A stretch of DNA of 48,625 nucleotides from Pseudomonas asturiensis (GCF_900143095.1 NZ_FRDA01000015.1:1-48625); one strand, 5' to 3'; counted from the stretch's first letter, positions 1 to 8,845 are shown. The notes: generated by a model not told the origin, from the letters alone. Made by a program: numbers and translations.

Positions 1-145
1 GCCTCGGCAACGTTTTAAGCCAGCGTTTTATGGTGGGCTTGTCGTTGGTTATCGAGGTGAGCAGATCCTGATCTGGCTCATAAATAACGAGTTCAACTTT
101 GGCGACATCCACGCCCACGATTGACTTCGAAACGCGCATTGCCAT
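1..145 (-). CDS. IS110-family transposase, N-terminal part only (cut by window edge)
   Basis: Reading the minus strand from an ATG at 145 gives about 48 residues that run off the window start. The opening matches the N-terminus of IS110/IS1111 transposases: MAMRVSKSIVGVDVAK, where the Asp of GVDVAK would be the first acidic residue of the DEDD RuvC-like catalytic domain. These enzymes move insertion sequences by a site-specific mechanism that usually leaves no target duplication. Only the first domain start is visible, so activity and the far end of the element cannot be judged. The near end of the element must lie between 146 and aroE, but I see no clear boundary. Confidence 0.75.
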   Translation of the reverse strand, partial: MAMRVSKSIVGVDVAKVELVIYEPDQDLLTSITNDKPTIKRWLKTLPR

Positions 146-516
146 GGACAGTTCTCCACGTTAAGGTTTTACGGCTTGAAGGGGTTTCACCCAGAGGCGC
201 AGGCTTGTTTCTATCGTCGCTTGAACGAAGCATTCTTTATCGGCGCTTTTGGTGGAAGGGGTGGGGCGAGGTCTCCCACGGTCTGTACTGTTACAGCAGT
301 CAGATGCGAACTGTTCGTCCCACCACCCCTTCAAGTCTAACCATACAAGCGGACTGGTCCGCGGATGCCGTATTTCAACCACTGCCTATGCGTCGTATGC
401 ACCGGTCTTTTCGCTGACAAGTCCGCTCCCACGTGAGATAGCGTTTCTTCAGCAGACCGAACGTCGTTTGCGAGACCGAGCGCTGCAGGCGCTGCAATAC
501 ATCAACAGGAACCCCA
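146..516. other. Gene-free gap between the IS110 element and aroE
   Basis: About 370 bases without a credible gene; the short frames here overlap each other and lack ribosome binding sites. The stretch should contain the non-coding end of the IS110-type element, a type B REPIN (349-433) and the aroE promoter region. I cannot assign the exact IS boundary. Confidence 0.5.
349..433. repeat. REPIN, type B (degenerate left arm)
   Basis: Two REP-like arms face each other: GCGGACTGGTCCGCGG near 349-364 and GACAAGTCCGCTCCCAC near 416-433. The same arms occur at 10398-10487 and 39256-39360. The left arm has lost the outer GTGGGA. Confidence 0.7.
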
Positions 517-1338
517 ATGGACCAGTACGTCGTCTTCGGTAACCCCATCGGCCACAGCAAGTCGCCGTTGATTCATCGTCTGTTTGCCGAGCAGACCGGG
601 CAGTCGCTGGATTACCAGACGTCGCTGGCGCCGCTGGACGATTTCACCGCATTCGCTCGGACGTTTTTTGAGACGGGACGTGGCGCCAACGTCACGGTGC
701 CGTTCAAGGAAGAAGCCTTTCGCCTGGCGGATCGTCTGACCGAGCGCGCGCAACGCGCAGGCGCGGTCAATACGCTGGGCAAGCTCGACGACGGCAAGGT
801 GCTGGGCGACAACACCGACGGTGCCGGCCTGGTCCGTGATCTGACCGTCAATTGCGGCGTAAACCTGCGGGGGCAGCGCATCCTGTTGCTGGGTGCGGGC
901 GGCGCTGTACGTGGCGCGCTTGAGCCGCTGCTGGCGCAACAGCCGCTGGCGTTGGTGATTGCCAATCGCACGGTGGAAAAAGCCGAAAGACTGGCACAGG
1001 AATTCGCTGATCTCGGCCCGGTGTTCGCCAGCAGCTTCGACTGGCTTCAGGAGTCGGTGGACGTGATCATCAACGCTACCTCCGCCAGCCTTGCAGGCGA
1101 ACTGCCGCCGATCTCGCCCGGCCTGATCGAACCGGGCAAGACCTTCTGCTACGACATGATGTACGGCAAAGAGCCAACAGCGTTCTGCCGATGGGCCACC
1201 GAGCACGGCGCGGCGCAGTCGGTCGATGGGCTGGGGATGCTCGTCGAACAGGCCGCCGAAGCGTTCCTGCTGTGGCGCGGCGTGCGCCCGGATTCAGCGC
1301 CGGTGCTGGCAGAACTGCGCAGGCAGTTGGCGGCCTGA
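517..1338 (+). CDS. aroE: Shikimate 5-dehydrogenase
   Basis: A cytosolic enzyme that reduces 3-dehydroshikimate to shikimate with NADPH, the fourth step of the chorismate pathway. The 273-residue length is normal for AroE. Visible signatures are the substrate-binding start GNPIGHSKSPLIH (residues 8-20), the catalytic Lys64 in NVTVPFKEEAF, Asp101 in DNTDGAG, the dinucleotide loop GAGGAVRG, and the NADP-selecting NRT motif that follows. The start at 517 is supported by the conserved MDQYVVFGNP opening. In Pseudomonas aroE usually lies near hemF; here the upstream side is interrupted by the IS110 element. It converges with the SulP gene, only 49 bases away. Confidence 0.97.
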   Translation: MDQYVVFGNPIGHSKSPLIHRLFAEQTGQSLDYQTSLAPLDDFTAFARTFFETGRGANVTVPFKEEAFRLADRLTERAQRAGAVNTLGKLDDGKVLGDNTDGAGLVRDLTVNCGVNLRGQRILLLGAGGAVRGALEPLLAQQPLALVIANRTVEKAERLAQEFADLGPVFASSFDWLQESVDVIINATSASLAGELPPISPGLIEPGKTFCYDMMYGKEPTAFCRWATEHGAAQSVDGLGMLVEQAAEAFLLWRGVRPDSAPVLAELRRQLAA

Positions 1339-1387
1339 GGCACACACGCTGATCGTTCCCACCCTTGGGGATGATCAGAGCAATCCA

Positions 1388-2956
1388 TCAGTCCTCAAAC
1401 ACAATCGGGCATTTCCCCGCCCCTTCCAGCTTGTGCAATTCTTCGATCACCTGCGGTCTTGCATGGCGCAGCACCAGCGCCCTGCCCTGTCTGGCAAGGC
1501 GACGTGCTTCCTGATGCAGCATTTCGACGCCAGAGTAATCGATGAAGTTGATCTGCTGCGCCTCGATCACTACGCGCTGGCCCTGGGTGCGTTGCAGGCG
1601 GGTTTGCAGGTAATGACTGGCGCCGAAAAAGATTGAGCCGCCGACGCGCAGGATGTCTTCGTCGTCTTCACGCCATTGCTGCACGCGAGGTTGCGAGGTG
1701 CGCTTGAGGTAAAAGAACAGCGAAGCCAGCACGCCCGCGTAAATCGCGGTCTGTAGCTCCAGCAGCAGCGTGGCCAGGCAGGTCAGCGCCATCACGAAGA
1801 ACTCCGCGCGGCTGACCCGGAACAACGCGGCGATACCGCGACGGTCCACCAGCCCCCAACAAATCAGCAGGATCGACGCCGCCATGCTCGGGATCGGGAT
1901 GTGCGAAATCAACGAGGCCCCTGCGACGGCGAACAGCGCGACCCAGAGCGCCGAGAAGACCCCGGCCAGTGGCGAACTGGCCCCGGCTTCGTAATTGAGC
2001 GCCGCACGGGTGAACGAGCCTGCCGACAGGTAGCCGGAAAACAGCGAGCCCACCATGTTCGACAGGCCCTGCGCACGGACTTCCTGATTGGCGTTGAGCA
2101 TCTGCTGCGAACGGGTCGACAGCGAGCGCGCAATCGACAGGCTGTTGACCAGCCCGAGCATGCCCACCGCTACCGCCGTTGGCAGCAGCTTGAGGATCAG
2201 CTCGGCATCCAGCGGCAGCGGACTGAACGGCGGCAAGTGCCCGACGAAGGCGCTGACCAGCCTGATGTGGCCGAACATGGCGGGCCACAGCCAGACCAGC
2301 AGGCCGCTGGACACCAGCGCAATCAGCAATGTAGGCCAGCGCGGCACCAGGAATTTCAGAAGGATGCCCAGCGCCAGCGTCATCAGGCCCAGCGTGAGGG
2401 ACGGCAGGTCGATTTCGCCACGATGTTCGAGCATCGCCGTCAGGCTGTTGAGGGCTGTGGTCTGACTGGGCAGGTCGAGGCCCATCAGGTTGGGCATCTG
2501 CCCCAGCGCAATCACCACGGCGGCGCCCAGCGTGAAGCCGACCACCACGGAATGCGAGACGAAGTTGACAAGCGCACCGAAGCGCATCATCCCCAGCAGC
2601 AACTGAAAGACCCCGGCGATGAAGGTCAGCAGCAGAATCAGCGTGATGTAATCCTGACTGGCCGGGACCGCAAGCGGGCTGACGCTGGCGTACAGCACAA
2701 TGGAAATGGCAGCCGTCGGGCCGCAGATCAAATGCCACGAAGAGCCCCACAGGCAGGCGATGATTACCGGCACGATGGCGGCATACAGCCCGTACTCGGG
2801 AGGCAGTCCTGCGATCAGCGCGTAAGCGATGGATTGCGGCAACGCCAGAATGGCGCCGCTCAACCCTACCAGCGCATCACGCCCGACGCTGGCGCGAGTC
2901 TGCTGAGGCAGCCAGGCGAGAAAAGGCAGGAATTTATGGCGGTTTAACCAGCGCAT
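1388..2956 (-). CDS. SulP family anion transporter with C-terminal STAS domain
   Basis: A 522-residue inner-membrane protein of the SLC26/SulP family, which move sulfate, bicarbonate or other anions. About the first 400 residues are strongly hydrophobic, with some 10-14 membrane segments, and carry the family signature near LPQSIAYALIAGLPPEYGLYA (residues about 39-59). The C-terminal 100 residues form a STAS domain with INFIDYSGVEML. The start has a GAGGG ribosome binding site six bases upstream. It lies close to the choline-sulfate genes, so sulfate handling is plausible, but the substrate cannot be read from sequence. It is distinct from the second SulP gene at 27460. Confidence 0.93.
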   Translation of the reverse strand: MRWLNRHKFLPFLAWLPQQTRASVGRDALVGLSGAILALPQSIAYALIAGLPPEYGLYAAIVPVIIACLWGSSWHLICGPTAAISIVLYASVSPLAVPASQDYITLILLLTFIAGVFQLLLGMMRFGALVNFVSHSVVVGFTLGAAVVIALGQMPNLMGLDLPSQTTALNSLTAMLEHRGEIDLPSLTLGLMTLALGILLKFLVPRWPTLLIALVSSGLLVWLWPAMFGHIRLVSAFVGHLPPFSPLPLDAELILKLLPTAVAVGMLGLVNSLSIARSLSTRSQQMLNANQEVRAQGLSNMVGSLFSGYLSAGSFTRAALNYEAGASSPLAGVFSALWVALFAVAGASLISHIPIPSMAASILLICWGLVDRRGIAALFRVSRAEFFVMALTCLATLLLELQTAIYAGVLASLFFYLKRTSQPRVQQWREDDEDILRVGGSIFFGASHYLQTRLQRTQGQRVVIEAQQINFIDYSGVEMLHQEARRLARQGRALVLRHARPQVIEELHKLEGAGKCPIVFED

Positions 2957-3320
2957 CAGTCCCTCTTGATTGGTGGATTGCCGCCAAGGTTACACGCTGT
3001 GGCTCGATCTGATGATTACCGAGATCTGTGCATTTCGCTCCACATGGTTTTTTCCGGCTTGAACGCAGAACCTGCGGGGTGAGCGTGCTTGCGTAGCGAA
3101 AGGTACAGGCTATGGCGTCAGCGCTGGCCCTTTCGCGAGCAAGCTCGCTCCCACAGAAGCGGTTTTTTTCAGTCAGTTGCCTTTCATCAAGCCGTTGGTA
3201 ACTCACTGAAGAAACGCCATTTTTCCTGTGGGAGACACCGCCGCCTGTTCGGGGCGCGCTGTCTCGCAGCAAACACAGGATTGTGGGAGGCGGCAAGCCG
3301 CCCCCACAGGCCGAGCAGAC
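2957..3320. repeat. Intergenic gap with REP-like hairpins
   Basis: No gene is supported in these 364 bases between the SulP gene and choX. There is a half REP (CGCGAGCAAGCTCGCTCCCAC, in part, 3134-3154). A compact hairpin follows at 3283-3307 in which GTGGGAGGCGG pairs with CCGCCCCCAC around a CAAG loop. The hairpin lies just downstream of the choX stop on the minus strand and may end or stabilise that transcript, but it lacks a T run. The conserved REPIN extension discussed in the findings is present at 3257-3282. Confidence 0.6.
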
Positions 3321-4256
3321 CTAGTTCTTCGAAAGCTTCGCTTTCACGGCCGCCAGCGCGTCCTTGTCGTCGAGGGTCTTGACGCCATCCAGCCATTTTT
3401 CCAGCACGGCCGGGTTGGCGTTGATCCAGGCCCTGGCGGCTTCGCTGTTGCTGACTTTATTGTTCGCCACGTCGGCCATGATGGTGTTTTCCATGTCGAG
3501 CGTGAAGTTCAGGTTGGTCAGCAGCTTGCCCACATTCGGACAGGCGTCGGCGTAGCCTTTGCGGGTCAGGGTGAAGACGGAGCCGGTGTCACCGAAGTAT
3601 TTCTCGCCACCCTTGAGGTAGTGCATGCCTTTGATCTGCACGTTCATCGGATGCGGGGTCCAGCCGAGGAAGACCACGAACGACTTGCGCTTCACATTGC
3701 GATTGACCTCGGCGAGCATGGCCTGCTCGCTGGACTCCACCAGTTTCCAGCCACCCAGGTCGAATTCGTTCTTCTTGATGATCTCCTGCAGCGACAGGTT
3801 GGCGGGCGCGCCGGAGCCGATGCCGTAGATTTTTTTGCTGAACTTGTCAGCGAATTTGTTCAGGTCGGCAAAGTCATGCACGCCCGCGTCCCAGACGTAG
3901 TCAGGCACGGCCAGGGTGAATTCGGTGCCTTCGAGGTTCTTGGCCAGTTGCGTGACGTCTCCCGTGGCCACGAACTTGTCATAGAAACCCTGCTGCGCAG
4001 GCATCCAGTTCCCCAGGAATACGTCCAGCTGTCCGTCCTTCAGCCCGCCATAGGCAATCGGCACTGCAAGGGTGTCGATCTTGGTCTTGTAGCCCATGCC
4101 TTCGAGCACCAGGCTGGTGATCGCGTTGGTGGCGGCAATGTCGCTCCAGCCCGGATCGGCCATTTTGACCGTACTGCAACTGGCGTCATCGGCGTGTGCC
4201 GCGACGCCGCCCAATGCCATGACACTGACCGCCAGTGCGGTGAATAACGTTCTCAT
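3321..4256 (-). CDS. choX: Choline ABC transporter substrate-binding protein
   Basis: A periplasmic binding protein of the glycine betaine/choline type, 311 residues. A signal peptide is clear (MRTLFTALAVSVMALGG, cleavage probably after AHA near residue 22). The mature part has the OpuAC-like fold signatures MADPGWSDIAATNAI, FLGNWMPAQ and FLGWTPHPMN, with Trp residues of the kind that cage quaternary amines. The start at 4256 is chosen over an upstream ATG because it begins the signal peptide and has AAGGGG nine bases upstream. It follows betC with a 37-base gap, so the two are probably co-transcribed. No permease or ATPase gene is adjacent; it presumably docks on a choline transporter encoded elsewhere, as known for Pseudomonas Cbc-type systems. 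Confidence 0.88.
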   Translation of the reverse strand: MRTLFTALAVSVMALGGVAAHADDASCSTVKMADPGWSDIAATNAITSLVLEGMGYKTKIDTLAVPIAYGGLKDGQLDVFLGNWMPAQQGFYDKFVATGDVTQLAKNLEGTEFTLAVPDYVWDAGVHDFADLNKFADKFSKKIYGIGSGAPANLSLQEIIKKNEFDLGGWKLVESSEQAMLAEVNRNVKRKSFVVFLGWTPHPMNVQIKGMHYLKGGEKYFGDTGSVFTLTRKGYADACPNVGKLLTNLNFTLDMENTIMADVANNKVSNSEAARAWINANPAVLEKWLDGVKTLDDKDALAAVKAKLSKN

Positions 4257-4293
4257 CGGTATACCCCTTTTGATTTTCTTGGTGTGGGCAGTG

Positions 4294-5799
4294 TCAGGGT
4301 TGTGGATAACGTGCCTTGCGCTCCAGATCGTCCAGATCAATGTGGTTGCGCATGTATTGCTGACTGGCGTCGACCAGTGGCTGGTGATCCCAACTCTTCA
4401 GCTTGCCGGTTGCCAGCGACCTGGCGACAAAGCGACGCCTGCGCTGGCTGGCGAGCACCTGATGGTGTATCGCCGGTATGTCCCACCTGGCCCGTGCTTC
4501 GGCCAGGAAGTCGTTGAACAGTTGCTGATAGTCGGGAGACTGGCTCAGGTCCTCCAGTTCCTTCGGATCGCTCTTCACATCGAACAGCAGGCAAGGGTCC
4601 TGCTCCGAATAGATGAATTTGTAGGCACCGCGACGGATCATCATCAACGGGCTGGTCGTGCCTTCGGCCATGTATTCGCCGAAGACCTCATCGTGTCCGG
4701 CCTTGCCTTTGAGGTGCGGCATCAGGGACCGCCCATCCAGCGGCAATCCTTTGTCCAGCGTGCCGTTGGCCAGGTCGACGAAGGTCGGCAACAGGTCAGC
4801 TGTGGACACCGACGCTTTCACGCGGCGCGGCTTGAACTGGCCTGGCGCATAGACCACCAGTGGCACGCGCGCGGCCATTTCGAACCAATGCATTTTGTAC
4901 CAGAGCCCTTTCTCGCCCAGCATGTCGCCGTGATCGCCCGAGAACACCACAATGGTGTCGTCTGCCAGACCGACTTCAGAGAGTGTCTGCATCAGCTTGC
5001 CGACGTTCAGGTCGATGTAGCTGCAGGCACCGAAGTAGGCGCGCCGCGCATCACGGATCTTGTGCGTCGGCAACGGCTTGTCCCATAGATCGTAGACCTT
5101 GAGCAGGCGTTGTGAATGCGGGTCCAGCGCCTCCTGGTTGGCGTGCAGTGGGGGCATCGGTATTTCGACGTCGTCGTACAGATCCCAGAATGGTCGGGGG
5201 ATGGTGTACGGGTCGTGGGGATGGGTCATCGAGACCGTCAGGCAAAACGGCGCATCGCCGTCCTGGCGCACATGGTCGTACAGGTATTGCTGCGCCTTGA
5301 AGACCACCTCTTCATCGAAGTCCAGCTGGTTGGTGCGCACACACGGCCCGGCCTGCAGCACCGACGACATGTTGTGATACCAGCTGGGGCGCACGTCCGG
5401 CTCGTCCCAGTTCACGGACCAGCCGTAATCGGCCGGGTAGATGTCGCTGGTGAGGCGTTCTTCGTAGCCATGCAATTGATCGGGGCCGCAGAAATGCATC
5501 TTGCCCGACAGCGCGGTCTTGTAACCCAGCGCACGCAGGTAGTGAGCGTAGGTCGGGATATCCGCCGGGAAGTCGGCAGCGTTGTCGTACGCGCCGATCT
5601 TGCTGGGCAACTGACCGCTGACCAAAGTGAAACGCGAGGGTGCGCACAACGGGCTGTTGCAGTACGCCGACTCGAACACCACGCCTTGATCGGCGAGGCG
5701 AGACAGATTCGGCATCAGAATCGGAGACGGGGCGTAGAACGGCAACATTGGCGCGGCCATTTGATCGGCCATGATGAACAGAATATTTTTGCGCTTCAT
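4294..5799 (-). CDS. betC: Choline-sulfatase
   Basis: Hydrolyses choline-O-sulfate to choline and sulfate, feeding the glycine betaine osmoprotectant and catabolic routes. With the start at 5799 (MKRKNILFIMADQ) the protein has 501 residues. A further ATG six codons upstream is less likely. The N-terminus has the sulfatase metal site (MADQ). Cys52 lies in the C-x-P-S-R motif (CAPSR) that becomes formylglycine. Further along are GKMHFCG and the metal-binding FSGDHGDMLGEKGLW. The length and C-terminal region fit BetC rather than arylsulfatases. It precedes choX and is divergent from the LysR gene at 5914. Confidence 0.95.
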   Translation of the reverse strand: MKRKNILFIMADQMAAPMLPFYAPSPILMPNLSRLADQGVVFESAYCNSPLCAPSRFTLVSGQLPSKIGAYDNAADFPADIPTYAHYLRALGYKTALSGKMHFCGPDQLHGYEERLTSDIYPADYGWSVNWDEPDVRPSWYHNMSSVLQAGPCVRTNQLDFDEEVVFKAQQYLYDHVRQDGDAPFCLTVSMTHPHDPYTIPRPFWDLYDDVEIPMPPLHANQEALDPHSQRLLKVYDLWDKPLPTHKIRDARRAYFGACSYIDLNVGKLMQTLSEVGLADDTIVVFSGDHGDMLGEKGLWYKMHWFEMAARVPLVVYAPGQFKPRRVKASVSTADLLPTFVDLANGTLDKGLPLDGRSLMPHLKGKAGHDEVFGEYMAEGTTSPLMMIRRGAYKFIYSEQDPCLLFDVKSDPKELEDLSQSPDYQQLFNDFLAEARARWDIPAIHHQVLASQRRRRFVARSLATGKLKSWDHQPLVDASQQYMRNHIDLDDLERKARYPQP

Positions 5800-5913
5800 G
5801 TAATCGCTGCATCCCATAGTGAATAGTTATGCGAAAGTGCTGCCAACGAGAATGAGGGCCATACTGGCTGTGGTAAAGCCCATATGAAGATATACCTAGG
5901 ATAAGCAGAGCTT
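5800..5913. promoter_or_regulatory. Divergent betC / LysR control region
   Basis: A 114-base gap between two divergently transcribed genes, the usual place for LysR-type binding sites that control both the regulator and its target. I do not see one unambiguous T-N11-A palindrome, so the call rests on arrangement only. Confidence 0.4.
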
Positions 5914-6864
5914 ATGTTTGAATCGCTTGGTGATCTCTCGCTGGATCTGTTGCGCGCGTTCGAGGCGGCTGCCCGTTTGCGCAGCTTTACCGCTGCGGCC
6001 ATCGAACTGGGCACCACGCAGCCTGCGGTCAGCCAGCAGATCAAGCGGCTTGAAGAGCAACTGGCGACCCGGTTGTTTGACCGCATCTACCGTGGCATCG
6101 AGCTGACCGAAGCGGGTGAGGTGCTGTTCAGCCATGTGCAGACCGGCTTGCAGTCCATCGAAAGCGGACTGGTCGCCATCACCGATCAGCGCCAGCATGA
6201 AGTGCTTCAGGTCGCGACGGATTTTGCGTTCGCCTCCTACTGGCTGATGCCCCGATTGCACCGTTTCCACAAGGTCAATCCAGACGTGGACGTCAGCCTG
6301 GTGACCAGCGAGCGCAGCCACAGCATGCTGCGCCCGGATATCGACGTCGCGGTGTTATTCGGCGATGGGCGTTTCAAGCAGGGCCAGAGCCATTGGTTGT
6401 TCAATGAGGAAGTCTTTCCGGTGTGCAGCCCACAGTTGATCGCAGGTCGAGAACTGCCCTTGCCCAACGATGCGCTGCGTGAATTTCCACTGCTGCACCT
6501 GCGTGGCGAAAGCGCCAACAACTGGTTCGACTGGAGCGGCGTGTTCCGGGCCCTCGACATCCACCAGTCACCGGCACCCGGGCAGTTGCGTTTTGACAAC
6601 TACACACTGCTGATCCAGGCCGCCATCGGCGGTCAGGGCGTGGCCATCGGCTGGCGGCATCTGGTGGACGACCTGCTCGAACAAGGCCTGCTGTGCCGCC
6701 CCATCTCAGCCTCGGCGGTTTCCGGTTACGGTTACTACGTCGTCTTGCCACAGCGCAAACGCCGCGTGCAAATCGTCCAGCAATTCGTCGACTGGCTGGC
6801 CAGCGAGCAGGCGTTGAGCGGGGTTTCGCTGGCCGGCAGGCCGCTGCCGTCGATTGCGGTGTGA
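5914..6864 (+). CDS. LysR-type regulator of choline-sulfate utilization
   Basis: A 316-residue LysR-type transcription factor. Residues about 8-67 form the winged helix-turn-helix (LRAFEAAARLRSFTAAA, then GTTQPAVSQQIKRLEEQL). The rest is the effector-binding domain. It is divergent from betC-choX, the arrangement known for the choline-sulfate regulator family, so control of betC in response to choline sulfate or a product is the likely job. The glycine cleavage activator GcvA shares this layout, so family naming alone would not settle the ligand; the neighbourhood does. AGGATAAG shortly before the ATG could serve as a weak ribosome binding site. Confidence 0.85.
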   Translation: MFESLGDLSLDLLRAFEAAARLRSFTAAAIELGTTQPAVSQQIKRLEEQLATRLFDRIYRGIELTEAGEVLFSHVQTGLQSIESGLVAITDQRQHEVLQVATDFAFASYWLMPRLHRFHKVNPDVDVSLVTSERSHSMLRPDIDVAVLFGDGRFKQGQSHWLFNEEVFPVCSPQLIAGRELPLPNDALREFPLLHLRGESANNWFDWSGVFRALDIHQSPAPGQLRFDNYTLLIQAAIGGQGVAIGWRHLVDDLLEQGLLCRPISASAVSGYGYYVVLPQRKRRVQIVQQFVDWLASEQALSGVSLAGRPLPSIAV

Positions 6865-7142
6865 TCAGGTATTTTTCAGCACATATAAGCCCGAATCTCT
6901 AACGGGTTAGATGCGACTTATCAATTTAGACGGAAACTTCCTACATGGTTTGCAGAAGTGGGCGAGTTTACTTTTGCTCTTTTTTAGCATGACTTCGGTA
7001 GTGGTTCTGAGATAATTATAGCCTTATATTCGCAGCTTGATATTAATGGGTAATACACCTCATATGCATGAGTGGCGGGGCGGCGTTCGAGAGCACCCTG
7101 GTCATACTTGTTCACCTTTGCCGAGAAATTGAGGAGGTTTTT
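6865..7142. other. Gene-free entry to the AT-richer patch
   Basis: The base composition drops visibly from about 6890. No credible gene, tRNA or repeat end is seen. The last ten bases hold a strong ribosome binding site (GAGGAGG, 7131-7137) for the broken gene at 7143. Confidence 0.5.
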
Positions 7143-7558
7143 ATGAGTCAGTGGGGTGTTTTAGTAGAGGCCACATTTGAATCTATCCATTTATGTTCAA
7201 TTGAAAAGCAAGTTCGAGTATGCGTAACAAGCCCATGGGAGGGTAAGAATTCCTATCAAATAGTTGTTAAAGGTATCGATAGATTAGTCCTGAATGATAT
7301 GGGGCTTTTGAGTATTGTTGATCGCGTCAATTTTTTCGATTTCAGCAAAGAGCAAGAAGCAGAAGCTGCAAATTGTTTATTTTTTTGTTGTGGGGACGCA
7401 ATCCTGAAACAGCAGAGCTAAAGGACTCTACCTTTTTACAAAAATTGGAACTCTTCCGCACGGGCAAGCTTGTGTTGTTCGAGCTTGAGGCTGTTTGCGG
7501 TGCAACGTTTATTGCATTGGCGGAAAGCGTTAGTTTAGAGTTGCTTGACAAAATATAA
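7143..7558 (+). pseudogene. Frameshifted small orphan gene, paralogue of the next gene
   Basis: The first frame runs from ATG 7143, with GAGGAGG five bases upstream, and stops at 7421. A second frame continues the homology to a stop at 7558. The junction lies at a run of seven T (7380-7386), and a shift of -1 joins the frames into about 138 residues. The joined C-terminus (TFLQKLELFRTGKLVLFELE) lines up with the intact downstream protein (SFLDKKLEAFRNGSVLVVELE), and the lengths agree. This is either a one-base deletion in the T run, a sequencing error, or less likely a programmed shift. No domain is recognised; the size and context resemble orphan immunity genes. Confidence 0.75.
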
Positions 7559-7696
7559 ATTTTTTCATGTAGAAGGTCATACAGAATTCAGAGCGGTGGG
7601 GTGGATGACCTTTTTTGATTCGGTTTAGGTAAGTAGCATTAACTTTGAGTCTGCCTTACTGAAGTAGATAGGTCGTGAGGAGGCTAAACCTAGAAG

Positions 7697-8107
7697 GTGA
7701 TCAGCGCTATGCTATCTAGCAATTTTCATGATGGAAAAATGATGTCCATTGCTGTTATGGATGACACGCTTTTTATGGAGGTTTACGCTGACGGTAAAAC
7801 CACCAAAATCAAAGTCTCTGGCCTGGAAAAGCTTAGGGTTACTGATTTCGAGGAGGGAAATATAATCAATTCTTTACGTGTATTAAGCCCGAATGATGAT
7901 GGGGCCAGCAGCGAAGTCATGCGCCTGATGAAATACGCCTACGCGCTGGAAGACGCGGATTTCAAGCTGTCCCCAAAGTACTCGTCCTTCTTGGATAAAA
8001 AACTTGAGGCGTTTCGGAATGGCTCTGTTTTAGTAGTGGAGTTAGAGCCTTCGTATGGGGCATACGCTGTTGCCATAGGCAAAGAGATCTCAGAAGAGAG
8101 TCTCTGA
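7697..8107 (+). CDS. Small hypothetical protein, intact paralogue of the frameshifted gene
   Basis: A soluble acidic protein of 136 residues from GTG 7697, or 132 from ATG 7709. Neither start has ideally spaced Shine-Dalgarno pairing: GAGGAGG at 7677-7683 is 13 bases from the GTG, and AGAAGG at 7692-7697 is 11 from the ATG. I do not recognise a domain. The second half (FLDKKLEAFRNGSVLVVELEPSYG) is clearly related to the broken gene just upstream, which shows a tandem duplication followed by divergence. There is no signal peptide or membrane segment. Base composition is AT-richer than in the neighbours, which suggests transfer. A role as an immunity protein is conjecture from company and size. 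Confidence 0.75.
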   Translation: MISAMLSSNFHDGKMMSIAVMDDTLFMEVYADGKTTKIKVSGLEKLRVTDFEEGNIINSLRVLSPNDDGASSEVMRLMKYAYALEDADFKLSPKYSSFLDKKLEAFRNGSVLVVELEPSYGAYAVAIGKEISEESL

Positions 8108-8227
8108 TTGTCTGGAGTTGGCTTCACCTTTGCATAGGGAGTGAGCGTATATGTCTGCGTAGACGCCTTGCCTGATTAGCCTGTAAACGATCTGAGGGCG
8201 TTTGCGCCGCTTTAGAGGGAGCAAACA

Positions 8228-8845
8228 GTGAAGATAAAAACTTCCATCAATGACAGTGGGTTGCTATTAAACACGGAAGGGCTTTTACAGCATTATGGTT
8301 ACGAGATAACTGTTCAGATTCATGATGACGACTTAGAAGAACACGCGATAGCGTTTATTGAGACGGTTGCTAACTATCTCGACACGGGTCATGAAATTTC
8401 TTCAAATGAAACGCTGGGCTATGGCTCTTGGGTAACAAAAATGCAGCTCAATGATTGTAAGGAGCTGATATTTTTTGAACAGGTTCCTTTAACAGGCGAC
8501 TGTGTACTCGGCATCACGACCACCCTAACTATGTGGGCCGAGCAGCATGCAATGTGTGCGAAAGCCGGGGTCGAGTATTCCGTTCCACGCCACGACCAGC
8601 TGATCGTTATTTCTGACGGTGTGCTCGAGGGTGATCCTGCTGAGGGCGTTCGTTATTCGTCACCCGAACATATGTCTGGCTGGTGGATAACCACAGACCG
8701 GTATAACGGCGATACCAAGACGCTTAAGACCGTCCATGCACACCATGTAGCGGAGCATCGTCCTGATCTGGTGAAGTTTTTAGCGTTGCCATTTGGCTAT
8801 CGGTTTTATGGGATAACCGGCGAAGCATGGAGAGATAAAAGCTAG
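8228..8845 (+). CDS. Imm33 (DUF2185)-like immunity domain protein
   Basis: A 205-residue soluble protein starting at GTG 8228 behind GAGGGAGC. The C-terminal half has the pattern I associate with the Imm33/DUF2185 fold: an ISDGVL strand, SGWWITTDRYNGD, then H-x-H and RPDLVKFLALPFGYRF. The N-terminal half (about residues 1-110) is not recognised. It shows the same AT-richer composition as the two genes upstream. Imm33 proteins are predicted antidotes to polymorphic toxins, but no toxin gene lies in this window, so this would be an orphan or a relic of a larger toxin locus. The family call is from pattern memory and is moderate. Confidence 0.6.
   Translation: MKIKTSINDSGLLLNTEGLLQHYGYEITVQIHDDDLEEHAIAFIETVANYLDTGHEISSNETLGYGSWVTKMQLNDCKELIFFEQVPLTGDCVLGITTTLTMWAEQHAMCAKAGVEYSVPRHDQLIVISDGVLEGDPAEGVRYSSPEHMSGWWITTDRYNGDTKTLKTVHAHHVAEHRPDLVKFLALPFGYRFYGITGEAWRDKS

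Noticed and set aside
1901..2947. A 348-codon plus-strand frame inside the first SulP gene
   Set aside because: Composition is Arg/Gln/His-rich with no fold signature; the minus strand carries a full transporter with STAS domain.
7380..7386. Programmed ribosomal frameshifting as the main explanation for the split gene
   Set aside because: The T run is not a textbook X-XXY-YYZ heptamer in this frame and I see no clear downstream stem or internal Shine-Dalgarno. A deletion is simpler, although slippage is left open.
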